From assembly GCA_040758475.1 (NCBI GenBank), contig JBFLVN010000175.1, positions 1 to 7,918 on the forward strand: a DNA stretch of 7,918 nucleotides. The letters run 5' to 3'. The stretch comes from JBFLVN01 sp040758475. GTDB lineage: Bacteria; JAGRBM01. Position 1 is the stretch's first letter. Every line of letters begins with the position of its first letter. The position numbers and the translations under genes were made by a program. The notes beneath the pieces were generated by a model. That model ran no database searches, had not been told where the DNA came from, and was given only the letters and a program-made list of their open reading frames with translations. Positions 1 through 5,752 of this stretch are shown here, piece after piece.

Positions 1-1079
1 CATGCGAGAAGCCCCCCGAGTTCATCCAGGAACCGGACGTAATCGCTTTCGGCCACCTGGCCCATGTTGGCCACGCGGAAAATCTTACCGGCCAGGGGCC
101 CCTGCCCCGCGTAGATGATGAAGCCGCGGCGCTTTAGTTCGTCGTGCAAGTGGGCGTAGTTCTTCCCTTCCGGAAGATGAAAAGAGGTGATCGTGTTGGA
201 GAGGCGCCCTTCGTCCTTGAGATAGAGCCCAAGGCCCATTTCCGCCGCCCGCCGGCGGATGAGCCCGCTGGCTTTCTTGTAGCGGGTGATGCGGCCCCGG
301 ACTGTCTCTTCCAAAAACTCCTTGAGCGCTTCTTCGAGGGCCCAAAGGACCTGGATGGCTGGCGTGAAGGCGCCGCATTCCCTTTCCTGGGCGTCCCGGT
401 TGAAGGGGATGTTCAAATAGAGGGAACGCTTGGGTGAGCGGCGGATATCATCGAGCGTGGTCTTCCGGACAAGCACGAACGAAATCCCCGGGATTCCACA
501 GACGCACTTGTTGGCCGTAGAAGCCGCCACGTCCACGCCCCATCCGGCGAGATCGAGTTCTTCGCCCCCCAGGCTGCTCACGGCGTCCAGGACGAATTTG
601 CGGCCGTGGCGGCGGACCACTTCCCCTACTTCGCGAACGGGGTTCAAAAGACCCGTCGTCGTCTCGTGGTGGACGAGGGCCACCGTATCGATGGCCTTGT
701 CGAGGGAGAGAATCCGGTCGATCTCTTTTACATCGGGCCATTCGTCCCAGTGGCGCTTGAGCCGGTGAATTTCGATGTCGTGGACCTGGGCGATCTGGGC
801 GATCCGGTCGCCGTAGACGCCGTTGTCGACGACGAGCATCTGGCTCCCGGCATGGGGCGTCGAAGCGATGGCCGCTTCGACCGCCGCCGTCCCCGAACCC
901 GTGAAAAACACGGCATCGAATTCGTTCGTCGGATCGAAGAGCTTTAGAAGGAGATTCCGGCAACTGGCCACGAGCCCCGCGATTTCCGGTTCCCGGTGGC
1001 AAGCATCTCCCCGAAGGAGCGCGCTTCGCACGCGTTCGCTTACGTTCACGGGGCCGGGGTTTAAGAGGATGTGCTTCAT
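1..1079 (-). CDS. phnW: 2-aminoethylphosphonate transaminase (AEPT), C-terminal end cut by window edge
   Basis: PLP-dependent class V aminotransferase that interconverts phosphonoacetaldehyde and 2-aminoethylphosphonate; in this operon it would run in the AEP-forming direction as the last step of AEP synthesis. My translation gives 359 codons, open at the left edge. PhnW proteins are about 360-370 residues, so only a few residues are missing. The N-terminus MKHILLNPGPVNVSERVR and the CHREPE motif (27-32) are typical of AEP transaminases. GSGTAAVEA (61-69) forms the cofactor phosphate region, D165 in DAVSS should contact the PLP ring nitrogen, K191 in STANKC should form the Schiff base, and R335 in FRVANMG probably binds the substrate acid. 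The ATG at 1079 is the only ordinary start after the preceding stop, but it has no clear Shine-Dalgarno sequence. It follows the decarboxylase beta gene by 46 bases. A catabolic PhnW is unlikely given the upstream PEP mutase and decarboxylase. Confidence 0.93.
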   Translation of the reverse strand, partial: MKHILLNPGPVNVSERVRSALLRGDACHREPEIAGLVASCRNLLLKLFDPTNEFDAVFFTGSGTAAVEAAIASTPHAGSQMLVVDNGVYGDRIAQIAQVHDIEIHRLKRHWDEWPDVKEIDRILSLDKAIDTVALVHHETTTGLLNPVREVGEVVRRHGRKFVLDAVSSLGGEELDLAGWGVDVAASTANKCVCGIPGISFVLVRKTTLDDIRRSPKRSLYLNIPFNRDAQERECGAFTPAIQVLWALEEALKEFLEETVRGRITRYKKASGLIRRRAAEMGLGLYLKDEGRLSNTITSFHLPEGKNYAHLHDELKRRGFIIYAGQGPLAGKIFRVANMGQVAESDYVRFLDELGGLLA

Positions 1080-1090
1080 CGCGCCGGTAG

Positions 1091-1108
1091 CAGGACGTTT
1101 TCGTCCCG
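1091..1108 (-). other. Short intercistronic hairpin before the transaminase gene
   Basis: On the transcribed strand CGGGACG and CGTCCTG pair around an AAAA loop (7 bp, one of them a G-U wobble). It lies in the 46-base gap after the decarboxylase beta stop and ends 11 bases before the transaminase ATG. No T-run follows on the minus strand, so it is not a standard terminator. It could be a processing or mRNA-stability hairpin, or chance in GC-rich DNA. Confidence 0.35.
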
Positions 1109-1125
1109 GAGGAATCGTATCTGGT

Positions 1126-1692
1126 CTAACGGGCCAAAGCTTCGCGCAGGCGGTCGGTCATCTGTTCCGGGGTCAAATCCACCCGGGCCGTGCCTTTGGG
1201 GAGGCCACCCGGGGCCACTTTGATCAAAAGGAACGCGGGCCCCTCCTGAGAAAAGGCCTCCTTGGCAAGAGAGGAAACTTCTTCGAGCTTTTCCGTCCGC
1301 TTGGCCCAGGCGTATCCCGCCGCGCGGGCGACGGCAGAAAGATCCACCCGGTCCGAGATGGTCCGCTGGCCACCCGTGGAAGCATGCCGGGAATTGTCGA
1401 AACAGAAATGGGCGAAGCGAGAGGGACGGCGCACGGCGATCTGGGCGAGGCTTCCCATGCCCATGAGCACGTTGCCATCACCGTCAAACACCGCCGCGCG
1501 GCGCTTGGGTTGCGCGAGACAGACGCCGAGGGCGATCGACGGCGCAAGCCCCATGGAACCGATCATGTAGAAGTTCTGGGGGCGATCCTTGATGGAATAA
1601 AGGACGCGGGAAATGTGGCCGTTCGAAGCCACGATCACCGTGTCCTGCGGCACCACGCCGGCCACTTCCCGAATGGCTTCTTCCCGGGTCAC
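1126..1692 (-). CDS. Phosphonopyruvate decarboxylase, beta (TPP-binding) subunit, ComE-like
   Basis: C-terminal, cofactor-binding half of a thiamine diphosphate decarboxylase (188 residues). With the alpha subunit it should decarboxylate phosphonopyruvate to phosphonoacetaldehyde, the irreversible step that pulls the unfavourable PEP mutase reaction forward. The thiamine diphosphate/Mg motif is clear: GDGN at 71-74, ending in the metal-ligand Asn of FDNSRHASTGGQ (N100). That last stretch closely resembles the DNxxHxSTGGQ seen in phosphonopyruvate and sulfopyruvate decarboxylases. It starts with GTG at 1692, overlapping the alpha stop as GTGA, so the two are translationally coupled and probably made in equal amounts. 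ComE of coenzyme M synthesis is the alternative, but the adjacent PEP mutase and AEP transaminase make phosphonopyruvate the likely substrate. Confidence 0.9.
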   Translation of the reverse strand: MTREEAIREVAGVVPQDTVIVASNGHISRVLYSIKDRPQNFYMIGSMGLAPSIALGVCLAQPKRRAAVFDGDGNVLMGMGSLAQIAVRRPSRFAHFCFDNSRHASTGGQRTISDRVDLSAVARAAGYAWAKRTEKLEEVSSLAKEAFSQEGPAFLLIKVAPGGLPKGTARVDLTPEQMTDRLREALAR

Positions 1693-2210
1693 GAGAGGAT
1701 TCCTTCCTTCACGATGATGGCCGCGGGCCGCCGGGCGGCGATGTCCCTCGCCACGGCATCGAGCTGCTTGTCCACGGAATCGGGATCGAGCACCTGGAAC
1801 GGCATTTCGATGCTCTTCAGGATTTCCGGCATGGCCTTGCCCATAACGAGGTGCTCGGGGGCGTCACGGCCTTCAAAACCCCGCCACGTGATGAGGAGCA
1901 GAAAAGGCATCTGGTAAATCTGATTGAGCGAGATAATGGCGTTGAGGGAATTTCCAAGCCCCGAGTTCTGCATGAGGACCACGGGCTTTTTCCCCGCCAT
2001 GTAAGCCCCCGCGGCCTGGGCGACGGCCTCGTCTTCCCGCACGGCCTCGACGTAGGGAACTTCGCTCTGGCCTTCGAGCGGCGGATAGAGCGCCGCAAGG
2101 AGCGAGCAGGGAACTCCGGTAAAAAAATCGAACCCCTTCGCGCGGAGCTTCGCGAAAAAATCTTTGCCGGGGATGCTCTTGCCGGGCTTTGGCCCGCTGG
2201 TCTCGGACAT
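1689..2210 (-). CDS. Phosphonopyruvate decarboxylase, alpha (pyrimidine-binding) subunit, ComD-like
   Basis: N-terminal half of a two-subunit thiamine diphosphate decarboxylase. Numbering is from the ATG at 2210 (173 residues). The catalytic Glu is probably E59 in the stretch VREDEAVAQAAGAY, followed by MQNSGLGNSLN (about 80-90) and WRGFEGRDAPEH (about 109-120), all hallmarks of the phosphonopyruvate/sulfopyruvate decarboxylase family. The RED-E form around the Glu looks more like ComD than the NEG form I expect in single-chain Ppd enzymes. A TTG at 2222 is in frame, but the ATG at 2210 has a GGA seven bases upstream and is preferred. The gap from the PEP mutase stop is 45 bases, and the 3' end overlaps the beta start by 4 bases. 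No beta-type GDG motif is present, consistent with a split enzyme. Confidence 0.88.
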   Translation of the reverse strand: MSETSGPKPGKSIPGKDFFAKLRAKGFDFFTGVPCSLLAALYPPLEGQSEVPYVEAVREDEAVAQAAGAYMAGKKPVVLMQNSGLGNSLNAIISLNQIYQMPFLLLITWRGFEGRDAPEHLVMGKAMPEILKSIEMPFQVLDPDSVDKQLDAVARDIAARRPAAIIVKEGILS

Positions 2211-2255
2211 TTTCTGTTCCAATCGGTATGGAGGAGGGAAAAAAGGCTTGCGGAA

Positions 2256-3941
2256 TTACTTCGCCGTGTCCGCCCACATCCGGCGGTAGTCTTCGAATGA
2301 ATCCACTTCCATCCAGCCCTTGTAGATTTCGACGCCCGCGACCCGGCCTCCTTTGGCGAGGAGGTGGGAAACGACATCCGTCATCCCGGCGCGTTTTGCT
2401 TCCGGCGCCTCGCCAAAGGGTTTGCCATTGGGATGTTCGGCCAGGATGTTCCGGACCGAAAGAAGTTTTTCCGTCCCCTCCGGGGAAAACATGGCGAGAC
2501 CGATGAACTCGGCGTCGGCCTGTTGGGGGTCGAGTTTGCGGCCGATGGACTTGACCGCCGTCGGGCCGTCCAGGTTGATCTGCCGCGCGCCCGCCGTGCT
2601 CGGGTTGCTCAGGCACACGAGGTCGGGCTTGCCCGCCCCGGCGCCGTTCCCCCGGTGCTCGCACCAGGACCGGTCCACGACGAGACTTACTTCCGCTTCG
2701 GACTGGAAGAGCTTTTCGAGAACGGACCGTTCGAAGAGGATGTCGCCGTAGAGGACGAGCACCCGCCCTTTGAGATGGTCGCTCGCCGCGAAGAGGGAAG
2801 CCACTTCGCCCGTCGTCTCGTAATCGTTGTTGTCCACGTATTGAAGGTTCGGAAGATCGATGGCGTCTTTCCGGTAACCCCGCACGACGCAGATGTCCTT
2901 GATCCCGAACGAATTCAGGAGTTCCACCTGCCGGTCCAGAATTGTACGGCCCTTCACGTCCAGCATGCACTTGGGCCGGTCCTGCGTGAGGGGAAGCAGA
3001 TCCTTGTCCGCCCCGGCGGCCAGGATAATGGCCCGGACGTCCTGGGTGCCGGCCGGAAGGTAGGTCTTCTCGTTGGCGTTCAAGTCCGGAACGCCCACGA
3101 GCCGGTAGATTTCTTCCAGGGGGACGATCCGCTTGTCGACGGCACCGGGCTTCTGCTCGCGCTTTAATTCCGCCAGCGTCTCCTGCATGGCCTTTACAGA
3201 AGACCGCAGGGCGTGGTTCGCGAAAATCACGACCTTGAAGCCGTGCCGTTCGAGTTCGGAGGCGGTCGTGTCTTTATAGATAGTTGGTACCGAGACCAGG
3301 GGGACTTTCCGGTCCCAGCGCTCAGTAAAAGCCTTTAATTCGCCAAAGTCCTTGGACTTGGAGTGGATCAGGCAAAGATCGGCGCCCGCGTCGGCATAGG
3401 CCCGGGCGCGGCGGAGGGCTTCTTCCAAACCCCACCCGGCGATGAGGGCTTCCGTCCGGGCGATTACGACGAAATCGGGATTGCGCCGGGCATCCACGGC
3501 GGCACGGATTTTCCCGGCATGTTCTTCTACCGTGGCGAGTTCGCGCTTGACGCCCGCGTAGAAGCTGCACCGCTTGGGGAAGATATTGTCCTCGATGCAA
3601 ATTCCGGCGATCCCCGCCCGCTCGTAATCCTGCACGGTCCGGATGACGTTGATGGCGTTTCCAAAGCCGTTGTCGCAGTCGGCGATGACGGGAATACGGA
3701 CCGCTTCGGCCATCTGGCGGGCGGCCTCCAAGCTCTCGGCCATGGTGAGGATGTTGGCGTCCGGAACGGCCCGGGAGGCGCTGATCTCAAAACCGGAGGC
3801 CCAGATGCCGTCGAACCCCGCCTCTTCCACCAGTTTGGCGGAAAGAGCGCTGTGGGCCCCGGCAATGAGGACGGGGCCCGGCTGGGAGAGGCGCTTGCGG
3901 AGCGCCGCGGTAGGCGGAAGAGATGAATTGTTGCCAGCCAC
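2256..3941 (-). CDS. aepX: Phosphoenolpyruvate mutase fused to a nucleotidyltransferase (PepM-PntC-like)
   Basis: Two-domain enzyme of 561 residues. Residues 1 to about 290 are an isocitrate-lyase-superfamily TIM barrel that should rearrange PEP to phosphonopyruvate, founding the C-P bond. By alignment from memory to mussel PEP mutase, W48, S50, G51, D61, D88, D90, E117, K123, R162 and H193 fill the expected active-site positions. The loop signature is odd: EDNIFPKRCS instead of EDKxxxxxNS, so Lys is Asn119 and Asn is Cys125. Residues about 302-561 are a sugar-nucleotidyltransferase fold: AIILAAG (304-310), PLTQDRPKCML (317-327), YGD with metal ligand D400, and EVDSFED (545-551). In such fusions this domain is thought to make CMP-AEP (PntC). 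The G-x-G-x-R loop reads GADKDL, which is atypical. GTG at 3941 is preceded by AAAGGA at a good distance. The 117 bases upstream show no convincing terminator or promoter. Confidence 0.92.
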   Translation of the reverse strand: MAGNNSSLPPTAALRKRLSQPGPVLIAGAHSALSAKLVEEAGFDGIWASGFEISASRAVPDANILTMAESLEAARQMAEAVRIPVIADCDNGFGNAINVIRTVQDYERAGIAGICIEDNIFPKRCSFYAGVKRELATVEEHAGKIRAAVDARRNPDFVVIARTEALIAGWGLEEALRRARAYADAGADLCLIHSKSKDFGELKAFTERWDRKVPLVSVPTIYKDTTASELERHGFKVVIFANHALRSSVKAMQETLAELKREQKPGAVDKRIVPLEEIYRLVGVPDLNANEKTYLPAGTQDVRAIILAAGADKDLLPLTQDRPKCMLDVKGRTILDRQVELLNSFGIKDICVVRGYRKDAIDLPNLQYVDNNDYETTGEVASLFAASDHLKGRVLVLYGDILFERSVLEKLFQSEAEVSLVVDRSWCEHRGNGAGAGKPDLVCLSNPSTAGARQINLDGPTAVKSIGRKLDPQQADAEFIGLAMFSPEGTEKLLSVRNILAEHPNGKPFGEAPEAKRAGMTDVVSHLLAKGGRVAGVEIYKGWMEVDSFEDYRRMWADTAK

Positions 3942-4058
3942 CAGTACGATCCTTTCAATATCCGGCCAGAACCAAACAGGGGCGGGACTCTAGCACCACA
4001 AAATCGATGGAGGGAACGACGCCGCCCAACCGCGGCCCGGCAGGGGTTTGGGGCCTAT

Positions 4059-4529
4059 TTAAGCCTTGTCGGAGCGGCGCAGGGCGAAGGCGCCAGCGAG
4101 CGCCAAGGCCATCCCCAAAGCGCACACGTAAACCCCGGGGCCCAGCATCCCAAGGCTAAGGCGCTTTCCAAAATCGAAGGCGAGTTTCTTCAAGAAACTC
4201 TTTTCCATAGCCATCCGAGTGACGATGGCCACGAAAACAAAACCCCACAAGGCGAGCGGCCCGCCGCTCGTCACGAGATAGACCCGCTGAGAAGCCAGTT
4301 TCCCCCGGAGCAGGGAGGAAAGACCATACACCCCTCCGGCGCCGGGAAGGGTGGCCAGGAGAAATGCCCCAAGGGCCTGGGCGCCTTTTAGTTTTTGAAA
4401 CGCTTGAGCGGCGGCCGCAAATCCGGAAATGCCCTTCGAGGAAAAGAGCATGGAAACCGTGAGCCACGGAAGGAAGTAACTCGCCAGGACGGCGGCGAAT
4501 CCAGCGAGGAGCAAGGGGCGCGAACTCAA
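4059..4529 (-). CDS. Four-helix integral membrane protein of unknown function
   Basis: A 156-residue protein I do not recognise. Hydrophobic stretches at about 5-27, 51-73, 84-107 and 126-150 suggest four transmembrane helices; the short tail ends in RRSDKA, and a basic segment (KSFLKKLAFDFGKR, 110-122) lies between helices 3 and 4. There is no evident catalytic motif. The TTG start at 4529 overlaps the oxygenase stop by 4 bases (TTGA) and has GGAG eight bases upstream, inside the oxygenase gene. Both observations support this start and translational coupling. Physical coupling suggests it works with the oxygenase, for example as a membrane anchor or in lipid or cell-envelope modification, but that is inference only. 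Confidence 0.8.
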   Translation of the reverse strand: MSSRPLLLAGFAAVLASYFLPWLTVSMLFSSKGISGFAAAAQAFQKLKGAQALGAFLLATLPGAGGVYGLSSLLRGKLASQRVYLVTSGGPLALWGFVFVAIVTRMAMEKSFLKKLAFDFGKRLSLGMLGPGVYVCALGMALALAGAFALRRSDKA

Positions 4530-5278
4530 AGATGTTTCTCCGAATCCGCCGCAACCGGCGCTTTGGGACCAAAAACCTTCTGGAAACCGAAATAGGCAAT
4601 GGAATCCTTCATGTTGGAAACGAAACGGAGGAAGGGGTTCATGTCAGAACGAGTGACGTATTGCATCGTGATGATGAACCGTTCCTCCCCCTCTCCGAGC
4701 GGAGTTACCCGGTGATAGAGCTTATCGCCGTCGAAGAAAACGAGCGATCCCGGCGTGGTAGCAACTTCCAGCTTTTTCACGCCTCTCTCCGGCTCCCGTG
4801 TATGGAGGTGCGCTTCCAGCTTGGAACCGGAACGATCCCGAAGGCCAATGAGGAGCGTAAACCGGCGCCCTCTGTAATAACTCGTATCGTAGTGAAACCC
4901 GATGTGGTCCCCCTTTTCCGTATAAGCGTAGAGGGCGCAGGAGTGGGGATCGGTGGGCGGGCAGAGGTCCATCTCGGCGCCCGCCAGATCGCGGCAGAAT
5001 TTGAGAAGTGCCTGACTCCCGTAGACCGCCCGCATGGTGGGAGCATTGGCCGAAAGGGTGGCGTAATCGACGCTCCCGCCTTTTTTGTGCCGGGGAAGAT
5101 AGTTGCGGTGGATGAGGGGAATGAGCTTTTCGAGTTCTTTTTCCCATGCCGCCAGGACCGGGGCCGGGAGGAATTCTTCAAGGAACAGAAATTCTCCTTG
5201 GGCGAAATACCGCTCCCGGAGCCGGGCAAGATCGAGCCCGGCGATGGCCTTCGAGATTTCAGCTTCTACATCGAGCAT
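4526..5278 (-). CDS. 2-oxoglutarate/Fe(II)-dependent oxygenase (hydroxylase-type)
   Basis: A 250-residue double-stranded beta-helix oxygenase that would couple oxidative decarboxylation of 2-oxoglutarate to hydroxylation of an unknown substrate. The metal triad is visible as H129-x-D131 (HIGFHYDTSYY) with H189 in LYHRVTP, and R200 eleven residues later (EERFIITMQYV) is well placed to bind the 2-oxoglutarate carboxylate. SYYRGRRFTLLIGLRD (133-148) and SLVFFDGDKLYHR (178-190) are typical core strands. The overall look recalls the BesD/HalD-type amino-acid halogenase group, but those have Gly in place of the Asp, and here Asp131 is kept, so hydroxylation is expected. Phosphonate-pathway oxygenases and prolyl-4-hydroxylase-like enzymes are alternatives. 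ATG at 5278 has GGAAG six bases upstream, held in a hairpin. The gene overlaps the membrane-protein gene by 4 bases and lies 584 bases before the PEP mutase start. Confidence 0.85.
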   Translation of the reverse strand: MLDVEAEISKAIAGLDLARLRERYFAQGEFLFLEEFLPAPVLAAWEKELEKLIPLIHRNYLPRHKKGGSVDYATLSANAPTMRAVYGSQALLKFCRDLAGAEMDLCPPTDPHSCALYAYTEKGDHIGFHYDTSYYRGRRFTLLIGLRDRSGSKLEAHLHTREPERGVKKLEVATTPGSLVFFDGDKLYHRVTPLGEGEERFIITMQYVTRSDMNPFLRFVSNMKDSIAYFGFQKVFGPKAPVAADSEKHL

Positions 5279-5316
5279 GGCGGACTTCCAGGTCGCCTGG
5301 ATTCAGAAGTCCGCCA
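5278..5316 (-). promoter_or_regulatory. Leader hairpin covering the ribosome binding site of the oxygenase gene
   Basis: A perfect 11-bp inverted repeat: TGGCGGACTTC (5316-5306) pairs with GAAGTCCGCCA (5288-5278), separated by 17 bases. The loop itself holds CCAGG-CGA-CCTGG (5300-5288), so a longer bulged stem can form. On the mRNA the downstream arm contains most of the putative Shine-Dalgarno GGAAG (5289-5285) and ends with the A of the ATG, so folding should block initiation. No T-run follows, which argues against a terminator. It could be a thermosensor, a protein- or ligand-controlled leader, or a DNA operator; the sequence does not decide between these. Confidence 0.6.
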
Positions 5317-5350
5317 GTATGGGGAGCAGATGGAAAGCGGGCAAGGGGGA

Positions 5351-5380
5351 GTTATCCGGGGAAAAGGCCCGATCAATCAA
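5351..5380 (-). promoter_or_regulatory. Possible sigma-70-type promoter for the oxygenase gene
   Basis: TTGATT (5380-5375) and GATAAC (5356-5351) each match four of six bases of the -35 and -10 consensus, with an 18-base spacer. The -35 overlaps the stop codon of the 47-residue small gene. Transcription from here would give a leader of roughly 65 bases containing the whole hairpin at 5278-5316. The match is weak and unproven. Confidence 0.25.
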
Positions 5381-5520
5381 TTGGTTGGTTTGAGCGAGGA
5401 ATTTTCTTTGCTACGGGCGACTCGATCTCTTTCGTCTTTAATTTTCGCAACATGCATGAATGCAAGGCTCAATAAAAATACCGATAGCCCGATCAGCGCG
5501 GAAGCCAGATAACCACTCAC
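5377..5520 (-). CDS. Small single-span membrane protein (47 aa), unknown
   Basis: An unrecognised 47-residue protein with one hydrophobic helix at about 4-24 (YLASALIGLSVFLLSLAFMHV) and a charged tail (AKIKDERDRVARSKENSSL), suggesting an N-out or N-in single-pass peptide with a helical cytosolic tail. The GTG start at 5520 is chosen because AAAGGAG sits seven bases upstream, inside the last codons of the 73-residue gene, whose stop lies two bases before this start. A longer reading from 5625 would overlap that gene and is not supported. The pair is probably translationally coupled. Local GC is well below that of its neighbours. Possible roles include an accessory subunit or a small toxic or regulatory membrane peptide, but nothing in the sequence decides this. 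Confidence 0.65.
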   Translation of the reverse strand: MSGYLASALIGLSVFLLSLAFMHVAKIKDERDRVARSKENSSLKPTN

Positions 5521-5522
5521 GG

Positions 5523-5744
5523 CTATTCTCCTTTTTCCCGATGATTCGCATCGGTAATTTTTAAGTATAAGCCAATTGAAGCCGCGATTAAAGAAATACC
5601 CCATCCCCAACCAACTACCATCCAATCAACTTTAGAGCCGTCGGAAGTTAACTGATCAAGCAACGGGAACACCGCCCACAAAACGCTAAATTCCGAGAAC
5701 CAAGTCGCTGCCCAATCCGATAAAGATTTCTTTCTGCTAATCAT
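5523..5744 (-). CDS. Small two-span membrane protein (73 aa), unknown
   Basis: An unrecognised 73-residue protein. It has a basic start (MISRKKSLSDW), hydrophobic segments at about 11-30 (rich in Trp and Phe) and 41-62 (WMVVGWGWGISLIAASIGLYL), and a charged tail ending HREKGE. Two transmembrane helices are likely, with a short acidic loop (DQLTSDGSKVD) between them. ATG at 5744 lies eight bases after the yifB stop and is preceded only by a weak AGGGG overlapping that stop, so it may depend on readthrough ribosomes from yifB. The AAAGGAG at its 3' end serves the next small gene. The region is about 45% GC against 60-65% around it, suggesting different ancestry or relaxed coding constraint. Confidence 0.65.
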   Translation of the reverse strand: MISRKKSLSDWAATWFSEFSVLWAVFPLLDQLTSDGSKVDWMVVGWGWGISLIAASIGLYLKITDANHREKGE

Positions 5745-5752
5745 GGCTACCC

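Noticed and set aside
448..1002. Minus-strand Arg/Pro/Gly-rich frame of 184 codons
   Set aside because: Wrong frame of the transaminase gene; the correct frame translates to a full AEP transaminase with Lys191 and needs no frameshift.
823..1917. Plus-strand open frame of 364 codons across the decarboxylase genes
   Set aside because: It spans three well-supported minus-strand genes and their junctions, and shows no family features.
2364..3167. Plus-strand open frame of 267 codons within the nucleotidyltransferase domain
   Set aside because: Shadow of the PepM-nucleotidyltransferase gene; low-complexity, charged product without motifs.
3942..4058. Possible terminator or promoter before the PEP mutase gene
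   Set aside because: A bulged stem (CCCAAACC with GGTTGGG) exists but has no T-run, and no pair of -35/-10 or -24/-12 boxes has correct spacing.
5377..5625. Longer 82-codon reading of the small membrane gene
   Set aside because: It overlaps most of the 73-residue gene, whereas the GTG at 5520 has an ideal AAAGGAG upstream, so the short form is preferred.
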